In this document: one piece after another, positions 34,592 through 43,614 of the stretch
Layout: every line of letters begins with the position of its first letter
Position numbering within the stretch: position 1 is the stretch's first letter
Origin: SZUA-254 sp031379665
Lineage (GTDB): Bacteria; Bacteroidota; Ignavibacteria; UBA10030; SZUA-254
Direction of reading: 5' to 3'
Length of the DNA stretch: 51,131 nucleotides
Assembly: GCA_031379665.1 (NCBI GenBank)
Contig: JANNFI010000082.1
Coordinates: forward strand, 1-51,131
Program-made: the position numbers and the translations under genes
Notes under the pieces: generated by a model
The model's input: the letters and a program-made list of their open reading frames with translations, nothing else
The model's database searches: none
What the model was told of the DNA's origin: nothing

Positions 34592-36463
34592 ATGACGCAA
34601 CCCCTCCCATCGATGAATCGATTGATCCCGTGGCGCTGGCGCGGCGCGGTGTTGCTGTTCTTGTCCCTCGTCATCGTGACCGGAATGTGTCTGGCCGCGG
34701 AGGAGGTCTCATTCAAGGCGAGCGCCGGACGGACGTCGATGGTGATGGGAGAACAGGTCAACGTCAATTTCCAGCTCACCGGAACGCAGACGGGGAGAAA
34801 CTTCCAGCCGCCTGATTTCCGTGACTTCGTCGTCCTCACCGGACCGAACCAGTCCACGAATTTCCAGATGGTCAACGGGGCTGTCAGCACGTCGATCACA
34901 TACGCGTACGTACTCCAGCCGAGGCGCGAGGGCGCCCTGGTCGTCGGTCCGGCGTCCGTCGAGTACCAGGGGAACCGCTATTCGACCGCGTCTATCACCA
35001 TCACGGTGAGCAAGGCCGGCGCGAAGCCCCCGGCGGCCGACCCGCGGGCGCAGGCGGACGACATCGGCGAACAGATCGGCGACAACCTTTTCCTGCGTCT
35101 GGAGCTGGACAAGCGTTCGGCGTACCAGGGCGAGCAGATCACCGCAACCTACAAGATCTACACGAGGGTGAACGTGGTGAACTACAACCTCGCGAAGGTC
35201 CCATCGTACACCGGCTTCTGGTCGGAAGACCTCGACGTGCCCCAGCAGATCCAGCTGACGACCGAGACATACCAGGGGAAACAGTACCGTGTGGGCGTGC
35301 TGAAAAAAGTGGCGCTCTTCGCTCAGCGCAGTGGTACCCTCGACTTGGGCCCGATGGAGATCGAATGCGTGGTACAGGTACAGACGAGGAGGAAGTCGAA
35401 TGACATCTTCGACCAGTTCTTCAACGACCCCTTCTTCGGAAACGCGAGGAACGTCAACCACACGGTCATAACCAGACCCGAGAAAGTAACGGTGAAACCG
35501 CTCCCTGAGGCCTCGGTTCCCCCGGGGTTCGGCGGCGCCGTGGGGAAATTCTCGATGGAGGCGTGGCCTGACCGCGAACAGGTCGCGGAAAACGATCCGG
35601 TGACATTCCGAGTGAAAATTTCAGGGACCGGGAACATCCGGCTCCTCGAAGCTCCCGAGCTGACCCTCTCCACCGACTTCGACAGGTACGATCCGAAAGT
35701 GTCCGATCAGGTCTCAAAGGGAAAATCGACAGTCTCGGGCGTCCGCACGTTCGAATACCTCCTGATTCCCCGTCACGCAGGGACCCAGCGGATTCCGGCC
35801 GTCGTGTTCACCTATTTTGACCCGGTGAAGAAAGAGTATTCCACACTGCGCAGCAAGGAGTACCCGATTTCGGTGTCGCGGTCGACCGACAACGCGGGGG
35901 GCGGAGGGTCGGTCTCGGGCCTGAGCAGGGAGGACGTGAGGCTCCTGGGCGAGGACATACGTTTCATCCGGAGCGATGACCTGTCACTCGCCCGTCGTGG
36001 GGACACGTTTGCCGGTTCGCCGTTATTTTTCGCGATGGTGGCCTGTCCTGTGGCGTTCCTCGGCCTCTTCCTGGTCGTGATGCGCCGCCGGGAAAAAATG
36101 CTCGGCGATGTCGCCGGCCTGCGGTCCCGCAGGGCTCGCAATGTCGCCAGAAAGCGGCTCGCCCGCGCGAAGCACCTCCTTGGCGGCGACGACACTGAGG
36201 CGTTCTACACGGAAGTGTCGAGGGCCCTCTGGGGATACAGCGCGGACAAGCTCGGGATCCCGCAGGCCGACCTCGCCCTCGATGCCATCTGCGCCGGCCT
36301 CGCGCGGAAAGGCGCCGGCGAGGAATCGGTGTCGGAGTTCTCCCGGATCATCGGGCAGTGCGACTTCGCCCGGTTCGCTCCCGACCCCGACCACCGGGGG
36401 ATGGAAGACTTCTACGCCCGTGCGGAAAAGCTGATACTCGCACTCGAAGGAGCGTTCCGATGA
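34592..36463 (+). CDS. batD: BatD oxygen-tolerance-type membrane protein
   Basis: This 623-aa protein is BatD: an N-terminal signal peptide (to CLAAEE), a periplasmic Ig/beta-rich region with VSFKASAGRTSMVMGEQVNV and LTGPNQSTNFQMVNGAVS, a repeated domain (about 140-420), and one C-terminal membrane segment (about 471-492). A cytoplasmic helical domain follows. DIFDQFFNDPFFG, a phenylalanine-rich loop seen in BatD proteins, lies at about residues 270-282. It works with the VWA proteins BatA and BatB. batE starts within its stop codon (ATGA). Confidence 0.92.
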   Translation: MTQPLPSMNRLIPWRWRGAVLLFLSLVIVTGMCLAAEEVSFKASAGRTSMVMGEQVNVNFQLTGTQTGRNFQPPDFRDFVVLTGPNQSTNFQMVNGAVSTSITYAYVLQPRREGALVVGPASVEYQGNRYSTASITITVSKAGAKPPAADPRAQADDIGEQIGDNLFLRLELDKRSAYQGEQITATYKIYTRVNVVNYNLAKVPSYTGFWSEDLDVPQQIQLTTETYQGKQYRVGVLKKVALFAQRSGTLDLGPMEIECVVQVQTRRKSNDIFDQFFNDPFFGNARNVNHTVITRPEKVTVKPLPEASVPPGFGGAVGKFSMEAWPDREQVAENDPVTFRVKISGTGNIRLLEAPELTLSTDFDRYDPKVSDQVSKGKSTVSGVRTFEYLLIPRHAGTQRIPAVVFTYFDPVKKEYSTLRSKEYPISVSRSTDNAGGGGSVSGLSREDVRLLGEDIRFIRSDDLSLARRGDTFAGSPLFFAMVACPVAFLGLFLVVMRRREKMLGDVAGLRSRRARNVARKRLARAKHLLGGDDTEAFYTEVSRALWGYSADKLGIPQADLALDAICAGLARKGAGEESVSEFSRIIGQCDFARFAPDPDHRGMEDFYARAEKLILALEGAFR

Positions 36464-37245
36464 GCCCGAACGTGCTCCGGCACCTCCTGCCGGGATTACT
36501 GCTACTCCTACTCCTACTGCTGGCCCTCTCCTCGCCGTCGGCTGGCCAGGAAGCGGAGATGAATTTTTCTGCCGCGAACGAGCTGTACCGGGGAGGGAAA
36601 TATCCGGAGGCGATACAGACGTACGAAAAGATCGTCACCAACGGTTACGAAAATCCGGCACTCTATTATAATCTGGGGAATGCCTACTACAAGACCGGGA
36701 ACATCCCGGCGGCGATCCTCCACTACGAGCGCGCGAAACGGCTCGCCCCGGGGGACGAGGACGTCCTGCACAACCTGCGCCTGGCCAACCTCCGCATCGT
36801 GGACAAGATCGAACCCGTGCCGCGCCTCTTCCTGGTCGAGTGGTGGGACGCGCTTGTCAGCCTGGCGTCAGCCGCGGGGTGGGGAACGGTCGCCATCGTC
36901 GCGCTCTGGGTCGCCGCGACGCTCCTGGCGGCGTTCAGGCTCGTCAACGGACCACTGCTTCAGCGAATGTGCCTGTTCTCGGGGTTGGCGGTCATCCTCT
37001 TCAGCATCTTCGCCTTTACGGCCGGCGGCATCCAATCCGGCAGGGAGGCGTCGGAGAACGCCGCGATCCTCTTCACGCCCTCCTCACCGGTAAAAAGCGC
37101 CCCCGACGAACGGAGCACCGACCTCTTCGTCGTGCACGAAGGCGTCAGGGTCGATCTCCTCGATGTGGTCGGTGAGTGGCGAAAGATCCGCCTCGCCGAC
37201 GGCAAGATCGGGTGGCTTCCGGCGGCGGATTTGAGGGTGATTTGA
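36460..37245 (+). CDS. batE: BatE TPR/SH3 membrane protein
   Basis: This 261-aa protein carries a leucine-rich signal peptide (to SAGQ), two or three TPR units (about 37-115), two membrane segments (about 134-158 and 168-190), and a C-terminal SH3-like domain with DLLDVVGEWRKIRLADGKIGWLP. This is the normal BatE architecture. A GAAGGAG ribosome site lies 7 bases upstream of the ATG, which itself overlaps the batD stop. It closes the Bat operon; a 37-base gap separates it from the polysaccharide locus. Confidence 0.92.
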   Translation: MSPNVLRHLLPGLLLLLLLLLALSSPSAGQEAEMNFSAANELYRGGKYPEAIQTYEKIVTNGYENPALYYNLGNAYYKTGNIPAAILHYERAKRLAPGDEDVLHNLRLANLRIVDKIEPVPRLFLVEWWDALVSLASAAGWGTVAIVALWVAATLLAAFRLVNGPLLQRMCLFSGLAVILFSIFAFTAGGIQSGREASENAAILFTPSSPVKSAPDERSTDLFVVHEGVRVDLLDVVGEWRKIRLADGKIGWLPAADLRVI

Positions 37246-37282
37246 TGCGGCCGTGCAGACAAACTAACCTTACTCAACCCAG

Positions 37283-38038
37283 ATGAGCATCACGGGAAGC
37301 GTGTACAGGTCGATACGAAACATCGTCAGCGCCCTCGGCTACAATCTCGTCGTCTCCAAAAAATCCGAAACCCTGCCTAACCACGAACCGTTGCTGCCGA
37401 GCGCAACCTTGGCCCCGTGGTTAACGGACGAAGCGTTCAACGAGACGTACCGCTCGATCAACGGATACACACTCGTCGACAAGTACCGGTGCTACGAATT
37501 ATGGCAGCTGGTAACGGAAACTACGCGCCTGCACGGCGCTTTGATCGAAGTCGGCGTCTGGAGGGGAGGGACCGGCGCTCTCATCGCCAAAAAGGCGAAG
37601 CTCGAGGGGATACGTGAGACGGTCTATTTATGCGACACCTTCACCGGTGTCGTGAAATCCGGGGAACAGGATTCGCAATACAAGGGGGGGGAACACCGGG
37701 ATACGTCAGTTGAGATCGTCACCGGCCTGCTCACATCGCTGGCGCTCGACAACACGACAGTGCTCAAGGGGATGTTTCCCGAAGAAACCGCCAACGCGGT
37801 CAGCGATAACGCGTTCAGGTTTTGCCACGTCGATGTTGACGTCTATCGTTCGGCCCGCGACGTTGTGGAATGGATCTGGCCGAAACTGGTCATCGGCGGG
37901 ATCGTCGTCTTCGACGATTATGGCTTCAGCAGCTGCGACGGTGTCAGGATGTTCGTCGACGAAGAGAGGGGGAAGCAAGACAGGGTCGTCATCCACAATC
38001 TCAACGGACACGCGATCATCGTGAAATTATCGGAATAG
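37283..38038 (+). CDS. TylF/MycF-type O-methyltransferase
   Basis: This 251-aa protein belongs to the macrocin-O-methyltransferase (TylF) family: LIEVGVWRGGTGALIA (SAM-binding, about residues 91-106), CDTFTGVVKSGEQDSQYKGGEH, and the metal-binding HVDVDVYRSARDVVEWIWPKL followed by GGIVVFDDYGF. TylF enzymes O-methylate sugars, so this probably decorates the glycan made by the downstream locus. It is a single gene bounded by a 37-base and a 271-base gap and is less GC-rich than the Bat genes, which hints at a separate origin. The acceptor is unknown. Confidence 0.87.
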   Translation: MSITGSVYRSIRNIVSALGYNLVVSKKSETLPNHEPLLPSATLAPWLTDEAFNETYRSINGYTLVDKYRCYELWQLVTETTRLHGALIEVGVWRGGTGALIAKKAKLEGIRETVYLCDTFTGVVKSGEQDSQYKGGEHRDTSVEIVTGLLTSLALDNTTVLKGMFPEETANAVSDNAFRFCHVDVDVYRSARDVVEWIWPKLVIGGIVVFDDYGFSSCDGVRMFVDEERGKQDRVVIHNLNGHAIIVKLSE

Positions 38039-38309
38039 CCGCTTTTCAGTTGAAATTGCTGGTTATTTCACAGCCCCTGTCTTGCTACTAAATCTGTCGT
38101 TTCATACATTAATATATGACCTACCCATACCAACGAAGGCTCGCCGACTCATCCTCCCTTTGATACCCTCTTAGCGGTTTTGCCCGGTTTTTACCGGAAA
38201 TCGTTTCCAGTTCCAACCCGACGGCCCGCCCGGATGGTCTACATTGCGTTGACATTCGGGGGTCATTTTCGTAGATTCTTGTTCATTTCATTCAGATAAT
38301 CGTTCAAAC
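38039..38309. promoter_or_regulatory. AT-rich intergenic region before rfbB (271 bases)
   Basis: This region is clearly more AT-rich than the surrounding genes and contains no convincing ORF, tRNA or hairpin terminator. The only strong signal is a consensus-like promoter near its right end. It probably marks the start of the main polysaccharide transcription unit and a possible boundary of horizontally exchanged material. Confidence 0.5.
38249..38277 (+). promoter_or_regulatory. Sigma70-like promoter of the polysaccharide operon
   Basis: A perfect -35 box TTGACA (38249-38254) is followed after 17 bases by TAGATT (38272-38277), 4/6 to the -10 consensus. The start site would be about 25 bases before the rfbB GTG. 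Of the promoter candidates in the window it is the best match with a reasonable leader length. Confidence 0.5.
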
Positions 38310-39320
38310 GTGGTACTACTCGTCACGGGCGGCTGCGGTTTTATCGGTAGCAATTTCATCCGGTACTACCGGCAAACCCACCCGGATCACAAGGTCATCA
38401 ACCTCGATAAACTGACCTACGCCGGCAACCCGGCGAACCTGGCCGACCTCGAAAACCTTCCCGGCTATCTCTTCGTCAGGGGCGACATCTGTGACCGGGA
38501 GGCCGTGGACGCAATCCTGGGCGAACACCAGGTCGCAGCCATCATCAATTTTGCGGCGGAAACGCACGTCGACAGGAGCATCACTGGCCCTGCTGTTTTC
38601 ATGGAGACCAACGCGGGCGGGACGAACGTCCTCCTGGACGCCGCGAGGGAAGAGGGCATCGGCAGGTTCGTTCAGGTTTCCACCGACGAAGTCTATGGCT
38701 CACTCGGTGAGGAGGGTTCCTTCACCGAGCAAACCCCACTCCACCCGAACAGCCCGTATGCGGCCTCGAAGGCCGCCGGGGACCTGCTCGTCCAGGCGTA
38801 CCATCACACGTACGGTCTCCCGGCGATGATCACCCGCTGCTCCAACAACTACGGACCGTACCAGTTCCCGGAAAAACTCATCCCGCTGATGATCTCGAAC
38901 GCCCTGGCCGGAAAATCCCTGCCGGTCTACGGGGACGGGCTGAATGTGCGCGACTGGCTCCACGTCCACGACCATTGCGTCGCGGTGGACCTCGTGTTGC
39001 AGAAGGGACGCCCGGGGGAGGCGTACAACATCGGCGGCGGGAACGAATGGCGCAACATCGACCTCGTCAGGCTGCTCCTGAAGACGCTCGACAGACCGGA
39101 GTCGCTCATCAGTTTCGTAAAGGACCGCCCCGGACACGATCGCCGGTACGCCATCGACGCGTCGAAGATCGCACGCGAGCTCGGGTGGAAGCCGTCGATC
39201 GCCTTCGGGGACGGACTCGGGGAAACCGTGCAGTGGTATCTCGGCAACGAATCGTGGCGTCGGAGGGTGGAGACGGGTGAGTACAAGGAATATTACAGGA
39301 AATTGTATGATGAACGTTAG
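38310..39320 (+). CDS. rfbB: dTDP-glucose 4,6-dehydratase
   Basis: This 336-aa extended short-chain dehydrogenase makes dTDP-4-keto-6-deoxyglucose, the branch point for rhamnose and other deoxysugars. The NAD-binding TGGCGFIGSNF is at residues 6-16. The active-site region has STDEVYG, with YAASK as the catalytic Tyr/Lys motif, and RCSNNYGPYQFPEKLIPL is diagnostic of RfbB rather than other epimerases. A GTG start at 38310 is used because it alone gives the normal N-terminus (MVLLVTGG). rfbA, rfbC and rfbD are not in the window, so the final sugar cannot be named. It overlaps the next gene by 14 bases. Confidence 0.94.
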   Translation: MVLLVTGGCGFIGSNFIRYYRQTHPDHKVINLDKLTYAGNPANLADLENLPGYLFVRGDICDREAVDAILGEHQVAAIINFAAETHVDRSITGPAVFMETNAGGTNVLLDAAREEGIGRFVQVSTDEVYGSLGEEGSFTEQTPLHPNSPYAASKAAGDLLVQAYHHTYGLPAMITRCSNNYGPYQFPEKLIPLMISNALAGKSLPVYGDGLNVRDWLHVHDHCVAVDLVLQKGRPGEAYNIGGGNEWRNIDLVRLLLKTLDRPESLISFVKDRPGHDRRYAIDASKIARELGWKPSIAFGDGLGETVQWYLGNESWRRRVETGEYKEYYRKLYDER

Positions 39321-40977
39321 AAACATCCGGCGTCTCGCAGCCCTCGTCGTGGCACCTGTGATCGTCCTGATCGCGGGGGCACAACACGCGGCCGCACAAA
39401 CATCGCAGCAGAACTCCGCGCCGGTTGAAAGCGCCCTCCTTGAAAAACTTCAGCCGGGTCAGAGACCCGAAGCCGGCATCGCGCTCGGCGCGACCGTGGA
39501 CCCGGATCAATACTATGTCGGCCCCGCGGACGTCATTTCCGTGAACCTCTGGGCGAGTCCCCCCATCCAACACCGGCTGGAGGTGACGCCCGAAGGCACT
39601 CTCATCGTGCCCACCGTGGGCGAACTGAAGGTCTCGAACCTAACGCTCTCCGAGGTGAAGGAGATGGTCCTCGCCGCCGTGAAGAGGCGGTTTCTCAATA
39701 TTTCCGCGACGGTGACACTTCTCAAACCCCGGTCGGTCGTCGTTTCCATACGCGGCGAGGTGCTCCACGAAGGTGAGTATATCCTCTATGCCACCGACAG
39801 GACGAACCAGGCGATCAACCTTGCGAATGTGCCATCGCCGGCGGACGACCAGCTGCGGATCGCGGAAGTCAAGCGGCGGATGTCGCTCAGATCCCTCGTC
39901 GTCACCCACAAGGACGGTTCCCGTTCGCACGTCGACCTGATAAAATTCCTCGCAACGGGGGAAGACACGCTCAACCCGTACCTACGCGAAGGCGACGTGA
40001 TCGTGGTAACGCAGAGGGATCTGTCGAATAACGTCTTCGGTATCTACGGAGAAGTGAGCCTCCCCGGACGCTATGAATTCGTCGAAGGTGACCGGGTCTC
40101 GGACGCCCTCCTGATCGCGCAGGGATTGACGAAGAACGCCGTCGCGGACAGCGCGGAATTGTCCCACCTCTCCGCCGACGGCCGGACGATGAGGATGGAG
40201 ATGATCGACCTCGGTTCGCTAGTCCGCGGCTCGGCGGAGGACAAGGCGCTCTCCTCCGGCGACAGGATTGTGGTGCGCAGGACGTCGGAGTTGCGCGCCG
40301 ACTACCGTGTCCGCGTCGAGGGGGAGGTCCGCTTCCCCGGGACCTACCCGATCACTAAGGACCGGACACGGATCAGCGAAGTCATCCGTCAGGCCGGTGG
40401 GTTCACCGAATTTGCGGCGCTCGGCGCGGCGGAGTTGACCAGGCACTCCGTCCAGCCCTGGGAGGTCGAGCTCGACCGCCTGATGAGCCTCCGTGGTGGC
40501 GTATCGTGGGAAGACAGCCTGGACTACATCCACGAAACGGAGCTACGGCTCCGAAAGGAGATCGTGAACGTCGATTTCACACAGCTCTCCGGAGGGGGAG
40601 ACACCCTGCAGGACGTTTACCTCCAGGACGAGGACGTCATACGAGTCCCGGCCGTGAGCCGTACGGTCTACGTCTTCGGACAGGTCGTTTCGCCAGGGCA
40701 CATCCCCTTCCTGGAGAGAGAGAGCCCGGACTCCTATATTCTGAAAGCCGGAGGTTTTACCGAGCGCGCCCGGACGGACGACGTCAAGATCATCAAGGGG
40801 AGAACGAAACAATGGCTCGCCATCGGTGAGACGGAGGTGGAGGCGGGTGACTACATCTGGGTGCCGAAGGACCCGGATCGCCCGTTTTCCTACTATATGA
40901 GCACCGCTGCCAACGCCGCGGCCGTGCTCAGCGTCATCGTCGGCATGGCGGCGGTCATCATCAGCCTCAATAACTAA
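39307..40977 (+). CDS. Wza-like SLBB polysaccharide export protein
   Basis: This 556-aa protein has a signal peptide (to AAAQ; no lipobox Cys), a poly_export domain (about residues 60-155, starting YYVGPADVISVNLW), and three SLBB domains visible as YGEVSLPGRYEF, VEGEVRFPGTYPI and FGQVVSPGHIPFL. A C-terminal hydrophobic helix (NAAAVLSVIVGMAAVIIS) follows, which in Wza forms the outer-membrane pore. It would export the glycan across the periplasm and outer membrane. The absence of a lipobox differs from classical Wza. Starts at 39307 and 39310 are both possible; both overlap rfbB. Confidence 0.9.
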   Translation: MMNVRNIRRLAALVVAPVIVLIAGAQHAAAQTSQQNSAPVESALLEKLQPGQRPEAGIALGATVDPDQYYVGPADVISVNLWASPPIQHRLEVTPEGTLIVPTVGELKVSNLTLSEVKEMVLAAVKRRFLNISATVTLLKPRSVVVSIRGEVLHEGEYILYATDRTNQAINLANVPSPADDQLRIAEVKRRMSLRSLVVTHKDGSRSHVDLIKFLATGEDTLNPYLREGDVIVVTQRDLSNNVFGIYGEVSLPGRYEFVEGDRVSDALLIAQGLTKNAVADSAELSHLSADGRTMRMEMIDLGSLVRGSAEDKALSSGDRIVVRRTSELRADYRVRVEGEVRFPGTYPITKDRTRISEVIRQAGGFTEFAALGAAELTRHSVQPWEVELDRLMSLRGGVSWEDSLDYIHETELRLRKEIVNVDFTQLSGGGDTLQDVYLQDEDVIRVPAVSRTVYVFGQVVSPGHIPFLERESPDSYILKAGGFTERARTDDVKIIKGRTKQWLAIGETEVEAGDYIWVPKDPDRPFSYYMSTAANAAAVLSVIVGMAAVIISLNN

Positions 40978-40990
40978 CCCGGGCAGCGAA

Positions 40991-42154
40991 ATGAACGACA
41001 ACCCATCGGATACCGGCGGCGGCGAGACATCGGGCCAGGCCTCGGCGATGTTGAGACTTCTCGCCGCCGGTCGCCAGATCGCGGTCGTTGTCGGGACCTC
41101 GACGGTACTCGCCGTGGCCGTTAGTTTCCTTCTCCCGAAATGGTACGATTCAACGACCACACTGCTGCCTCCGAAAAACCAGTCGGGCGTAACGGGTTTC
41201 GGTGGGGTGACTTCGCTCCTGAAGGACTTCATCCCGATGTCCGCGGCGAAGGGGCTCCAGCAGTCGGGCGCCTACAGTTACCTCGCGCTCCTGAATAGCC
41301 GGAGGGAGAAAGAAGCGATCATCGGCAAATTCGATCTGATCCGGGTCTACGATGTGGCTGACTCCTCGATGGCGGACGCACTGAAGGAGTTCGAGATGAA
41401 TTACGACGTCAGTGTGGCGGACGACGGGTCGATCGGAATCACGATCTCGGACCGTGATTCCGTCCGCGCCGCCCAGATGGCCAACTTCGCCGTCACGGTC
41501 CTCAACGTCCTGAACGCGGAACTGGGCGCGACTGAAAGCCGGGGGAACAGGGAATTTCTCGAGAAGCGCGTGGGTGAATTCAGGGATTCCCTCGAGCGCA
41601 CGGAGGAAACCCTGAGGGCGTACCAGGAAAAGCACGGATTGGTGGTCCTCTCGGGGGAGGAGAAATCCTCTGCCACTGCGTACGTCAATCTCTACGCGAA
41701 ACGCGTCGAAGCGGACATCGAGCTCAGCGTCCTCCGGAAGACGGTCGGGCCCGACAATCCCATCTACGAACAGAAGAAGCTTGCCTACGACGAGCTGACG
41801 GAGAGGCTCGACAAATTTCCCAGGATGGGCATGGAGTCGCTCAGGCTCTTCCGCCAGCTCCTGATCAACCAGAAGATACTCGAGATTCTCCTTCCCCTGT
41901 ACGAGCAAGCGAAGTTCGAAGAGGTGAAGGATGTGCCGGCCGTGGTCGTGCTCGACCCGGCCGTGCCCGCCGAAAGGAAATCACGTCCGATCCGGAGTCT
42001 CGTCGTCCTCACAGCATTCGCGACATCAATGGCCTTCTGCGTTTTGTACATTCTCGGGCGCGACCGGCTGAATGCAATTTTCGCGCAGCGTCCGGAGATC
42101 AGGTCGGCCCTGGGAGCCCTCGTCCGCCGTTCCGGCAGTTCCCGAAGATCCTGA
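40991..42154 (+). CDS. Wzz-type chain-length determinant protein
   Basis: This 387-aa inner-membrane protein has membrane segments at about 27-48 and 337-357 flanking a long periplasmic coiled-coil region (about 190-330), the polysaccharide co-polymerase layout. YDSTTTLLPPKN after the first segment and the proline-rich DPAVPAERKSRPIRSL before the second segment are family features. It sets glycan chain length together with the polymerase downstream. No tyrosine-kinase (BY-kinase) domain is attached and none is encoded in this window. It starts 13 bases after the export gene. Confidence 0.88.
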   Translation: MNDNPSDTGGGETSGQASAMLRLLAAGRQIAVVVGTSTVLAVAVSFLLPKWYDSTTTLLPPKNQSGVTGFGGVTSLLKDFIPMSAAKGLQQSGAYSYLALLNSRREKEAIIGKFDLIRVYDVADSSMADALKEFEMNYDVSVADDGSIGITISDRDSVRAAQMANFAVTVLNVLNAELGATESRGNREFLEKRVGEFRDSLERTEETLRAYQEKHGLVVLSGEEKSSATAYVNLYAKRVEADIELSVLRKTVGPDNPIYEQKKLAYDELTERLDKFPRMGMESLRLFRQLLINQKILEILLPLYEQAKFEEVKDVPAVVVLDPAVPAERKSRPIRSLVVLTAFATSMAFCVLYILGRDRLNAIFAQRPEIRSALGALVRRSGSSRRS

Positions 42155-42156
42155 GA

Positions 42157-43614
42157 ATGGTCGGAATGAGCAACTCGCTGATCGGCGGCTTGCCGGGAGG
42201 TCTCCTCCGTCCCGAGCGACAGGCCCTTTCCCAGCCTGCGGCGACCGCCGTCGTCGTCCTCGCACTCGCCGTCTGTGCTCTTCCCTATGGCTTCATCGTT
42301 CCCGGGGCCGTCATCGCCGCCGCATTGCTCGTGTGGAGTTTTCAGCGCCCGGTCGTTGCTGTCGCGATGATCATCGTGGGCCAGTTCCTGCTCCTCGACC
42401 GGACGGAAACGATCAGCATACCCGAGATCGTTTACGGTGCCTATTTCTTTGGATTTCTCACGTGGTGGTTCGTCAGGAGAGTGTTCGTCGACGGGCTGCC
42501 GGTCGCCGGCCACGGGGTTGATCGCGTTCTCCTTGCATACCTTGCATACGGAGCGCTCTCGGTCATACCGTCCCTCGTCGTCGGGACCGATCTCCTCGGG
42601 TGGTTTCGTGAGTATCTCACCGTCGCCACGCTGTTCCTCTACTTCCCCCTGCGTGAAATATTGAACGGCGAACCGGAGAGGAGGGTCGTCTTCGGAGCAG
42701 GGGCCCTTCTGGTGATTGCGATCGCGATCAATAATATGGTCAATTATGGCCTCAAGGCTGCCGCGGCAAACTATCTTTGGGAGCTTCTCGGCGCACGGCA
42801 GGCGGCAAACGCCCATTTCCTCTTCCCGGCGCTCATCGCCCTTGGCGCCCTGGCGGTCCACCTCGAAGGTCCAAAACGATTCGTGGCCGCGTTCGCGTGG
42901 TTGTCTGTGGGCGCCGCCCTCGTGTTGACGTTTGCACGAGGGTTCTGGATCGGTGCGGTCGTGGGCACCGGGGTGGTGTACCTGCTCTCGCCCCGAACGG
43001 TGCGGTCCCGGGCCGCGCGATACGCTCTGATCATCGCTCTGGTCTCGACGGCGGGAGTCCTTCTCTTCGGAGGCGATTTCTCCGGGCGTCTCCTCCAGAG
43101 CGTCGGCGATCGCCTCGTCTCTTCCGGGAAATCCCTGGACGACATCTCCCTGCGTGCCAGGTTCGTCGAATCGCAGGCAATTCTGGAGCGGAGCCTCTGG
43201 AGCCCGGTCGTCGGAAACGGCGTCGGAGCCAGGTTCACCTTCTACGACGTACTGAGCAAGGTTACCGTCACGACCCCGTACAGCCACGACGGGTATCTTT
43301 TCCTTTTATTCAAAGTCGGCATCATCGGAACGGGGATGTTCATCGTGTGGCTCGGGTGGGTCCTCCGGCTCGCCTGGACGACTTCACGCACCGCCGCGCC
43401 ACTCGGCTTCAACGCAGGGATGATCAGGGCGACCGCCGGGATCGTGGTCGGCCTTCTTCTCATCACCCTGACGTCGAACGTCTTCATCGAGAGGGCTTCG
43501 CTCCTCGTCATGGCGTCTTTCAGCGCCCTGGTCCTGTCACATCGCTCTCCCTATCCCCGGCGGGGAGACTCGAACCAAGCCGGGTCAATCAACACTGTGA
43601 TTCGAGCTCGGTGA
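42157..43614 (+). CDS. O-antigen ligase / polymerase family membrane protein
   Basis: This 485-aa protein has ten to twelve predicted membrane segments and the Wzy_C domain features: the GFWIGAVVGTGVVYL helix, then a large periplasmic loop with SPVVGNGVGARF and TPYSHDGYLFLLFKVGIIG, where the conserved His lies. The family includes O-antigen ligases (WaaL) and Wzy polymerases; sequence alone does not decide between them. Its place between Wzz and Wzx genes favours a Wzy-type polymerase. Starts at 42157 and 42166 are possible. The stop overlaps the next gene by GTGA. Confidence 0.85.
   Translation: MVGMSNSLIGGLPGGLLRPERQALSQPAATAVVVLALAVCALPYGFIVPGAVIAAALLVWSFQRPVVAVAMIIVGQFLLLDRTETISIPEIVYGAYFFGFLTWWFVRRVFVDGLPVAGHGVDRVLLAYLAYGALSVIPSLVVGTDLLGWFREYLTVATLFLYFPLREILNGEPERRVVFGAGALLVIAIAINNMVNYGLKAAAANYLWELLGARQAANAHFLFPALIALGALAVHLEGPKRFVAAFAWLSVGAALVLTFARGFWIGAVVGTGVVYLLSPRTVRSRAARYALIIALVSTAGVLLFGGDFSGRLLQSVGDRLVSSGKSLDDISLRARFVESQAILERSLWSPVVGNGVGARFTFYDVLSKVTVTTPYSHDGYLFLLFKVGIIGTGMFIVWLGWVLRLAWTTSRTAAPLGFNAGMIRATAGIVVGLLLITLTSNVFIERASLLVMASFSALVLSHRSPYPRRGDSNQAGSINTVIRAR

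Noticed and set aside
33684..34610. A minus-strand open frame that reads like a very hydrophobic Leu/Val/Phe membrane protein
   Set aside because: It is the complement of the CAG/CAA and Lys/Asp/Glu codons of batC; the hydrophobicity is an artefact of reading AAG and CAG backwards.
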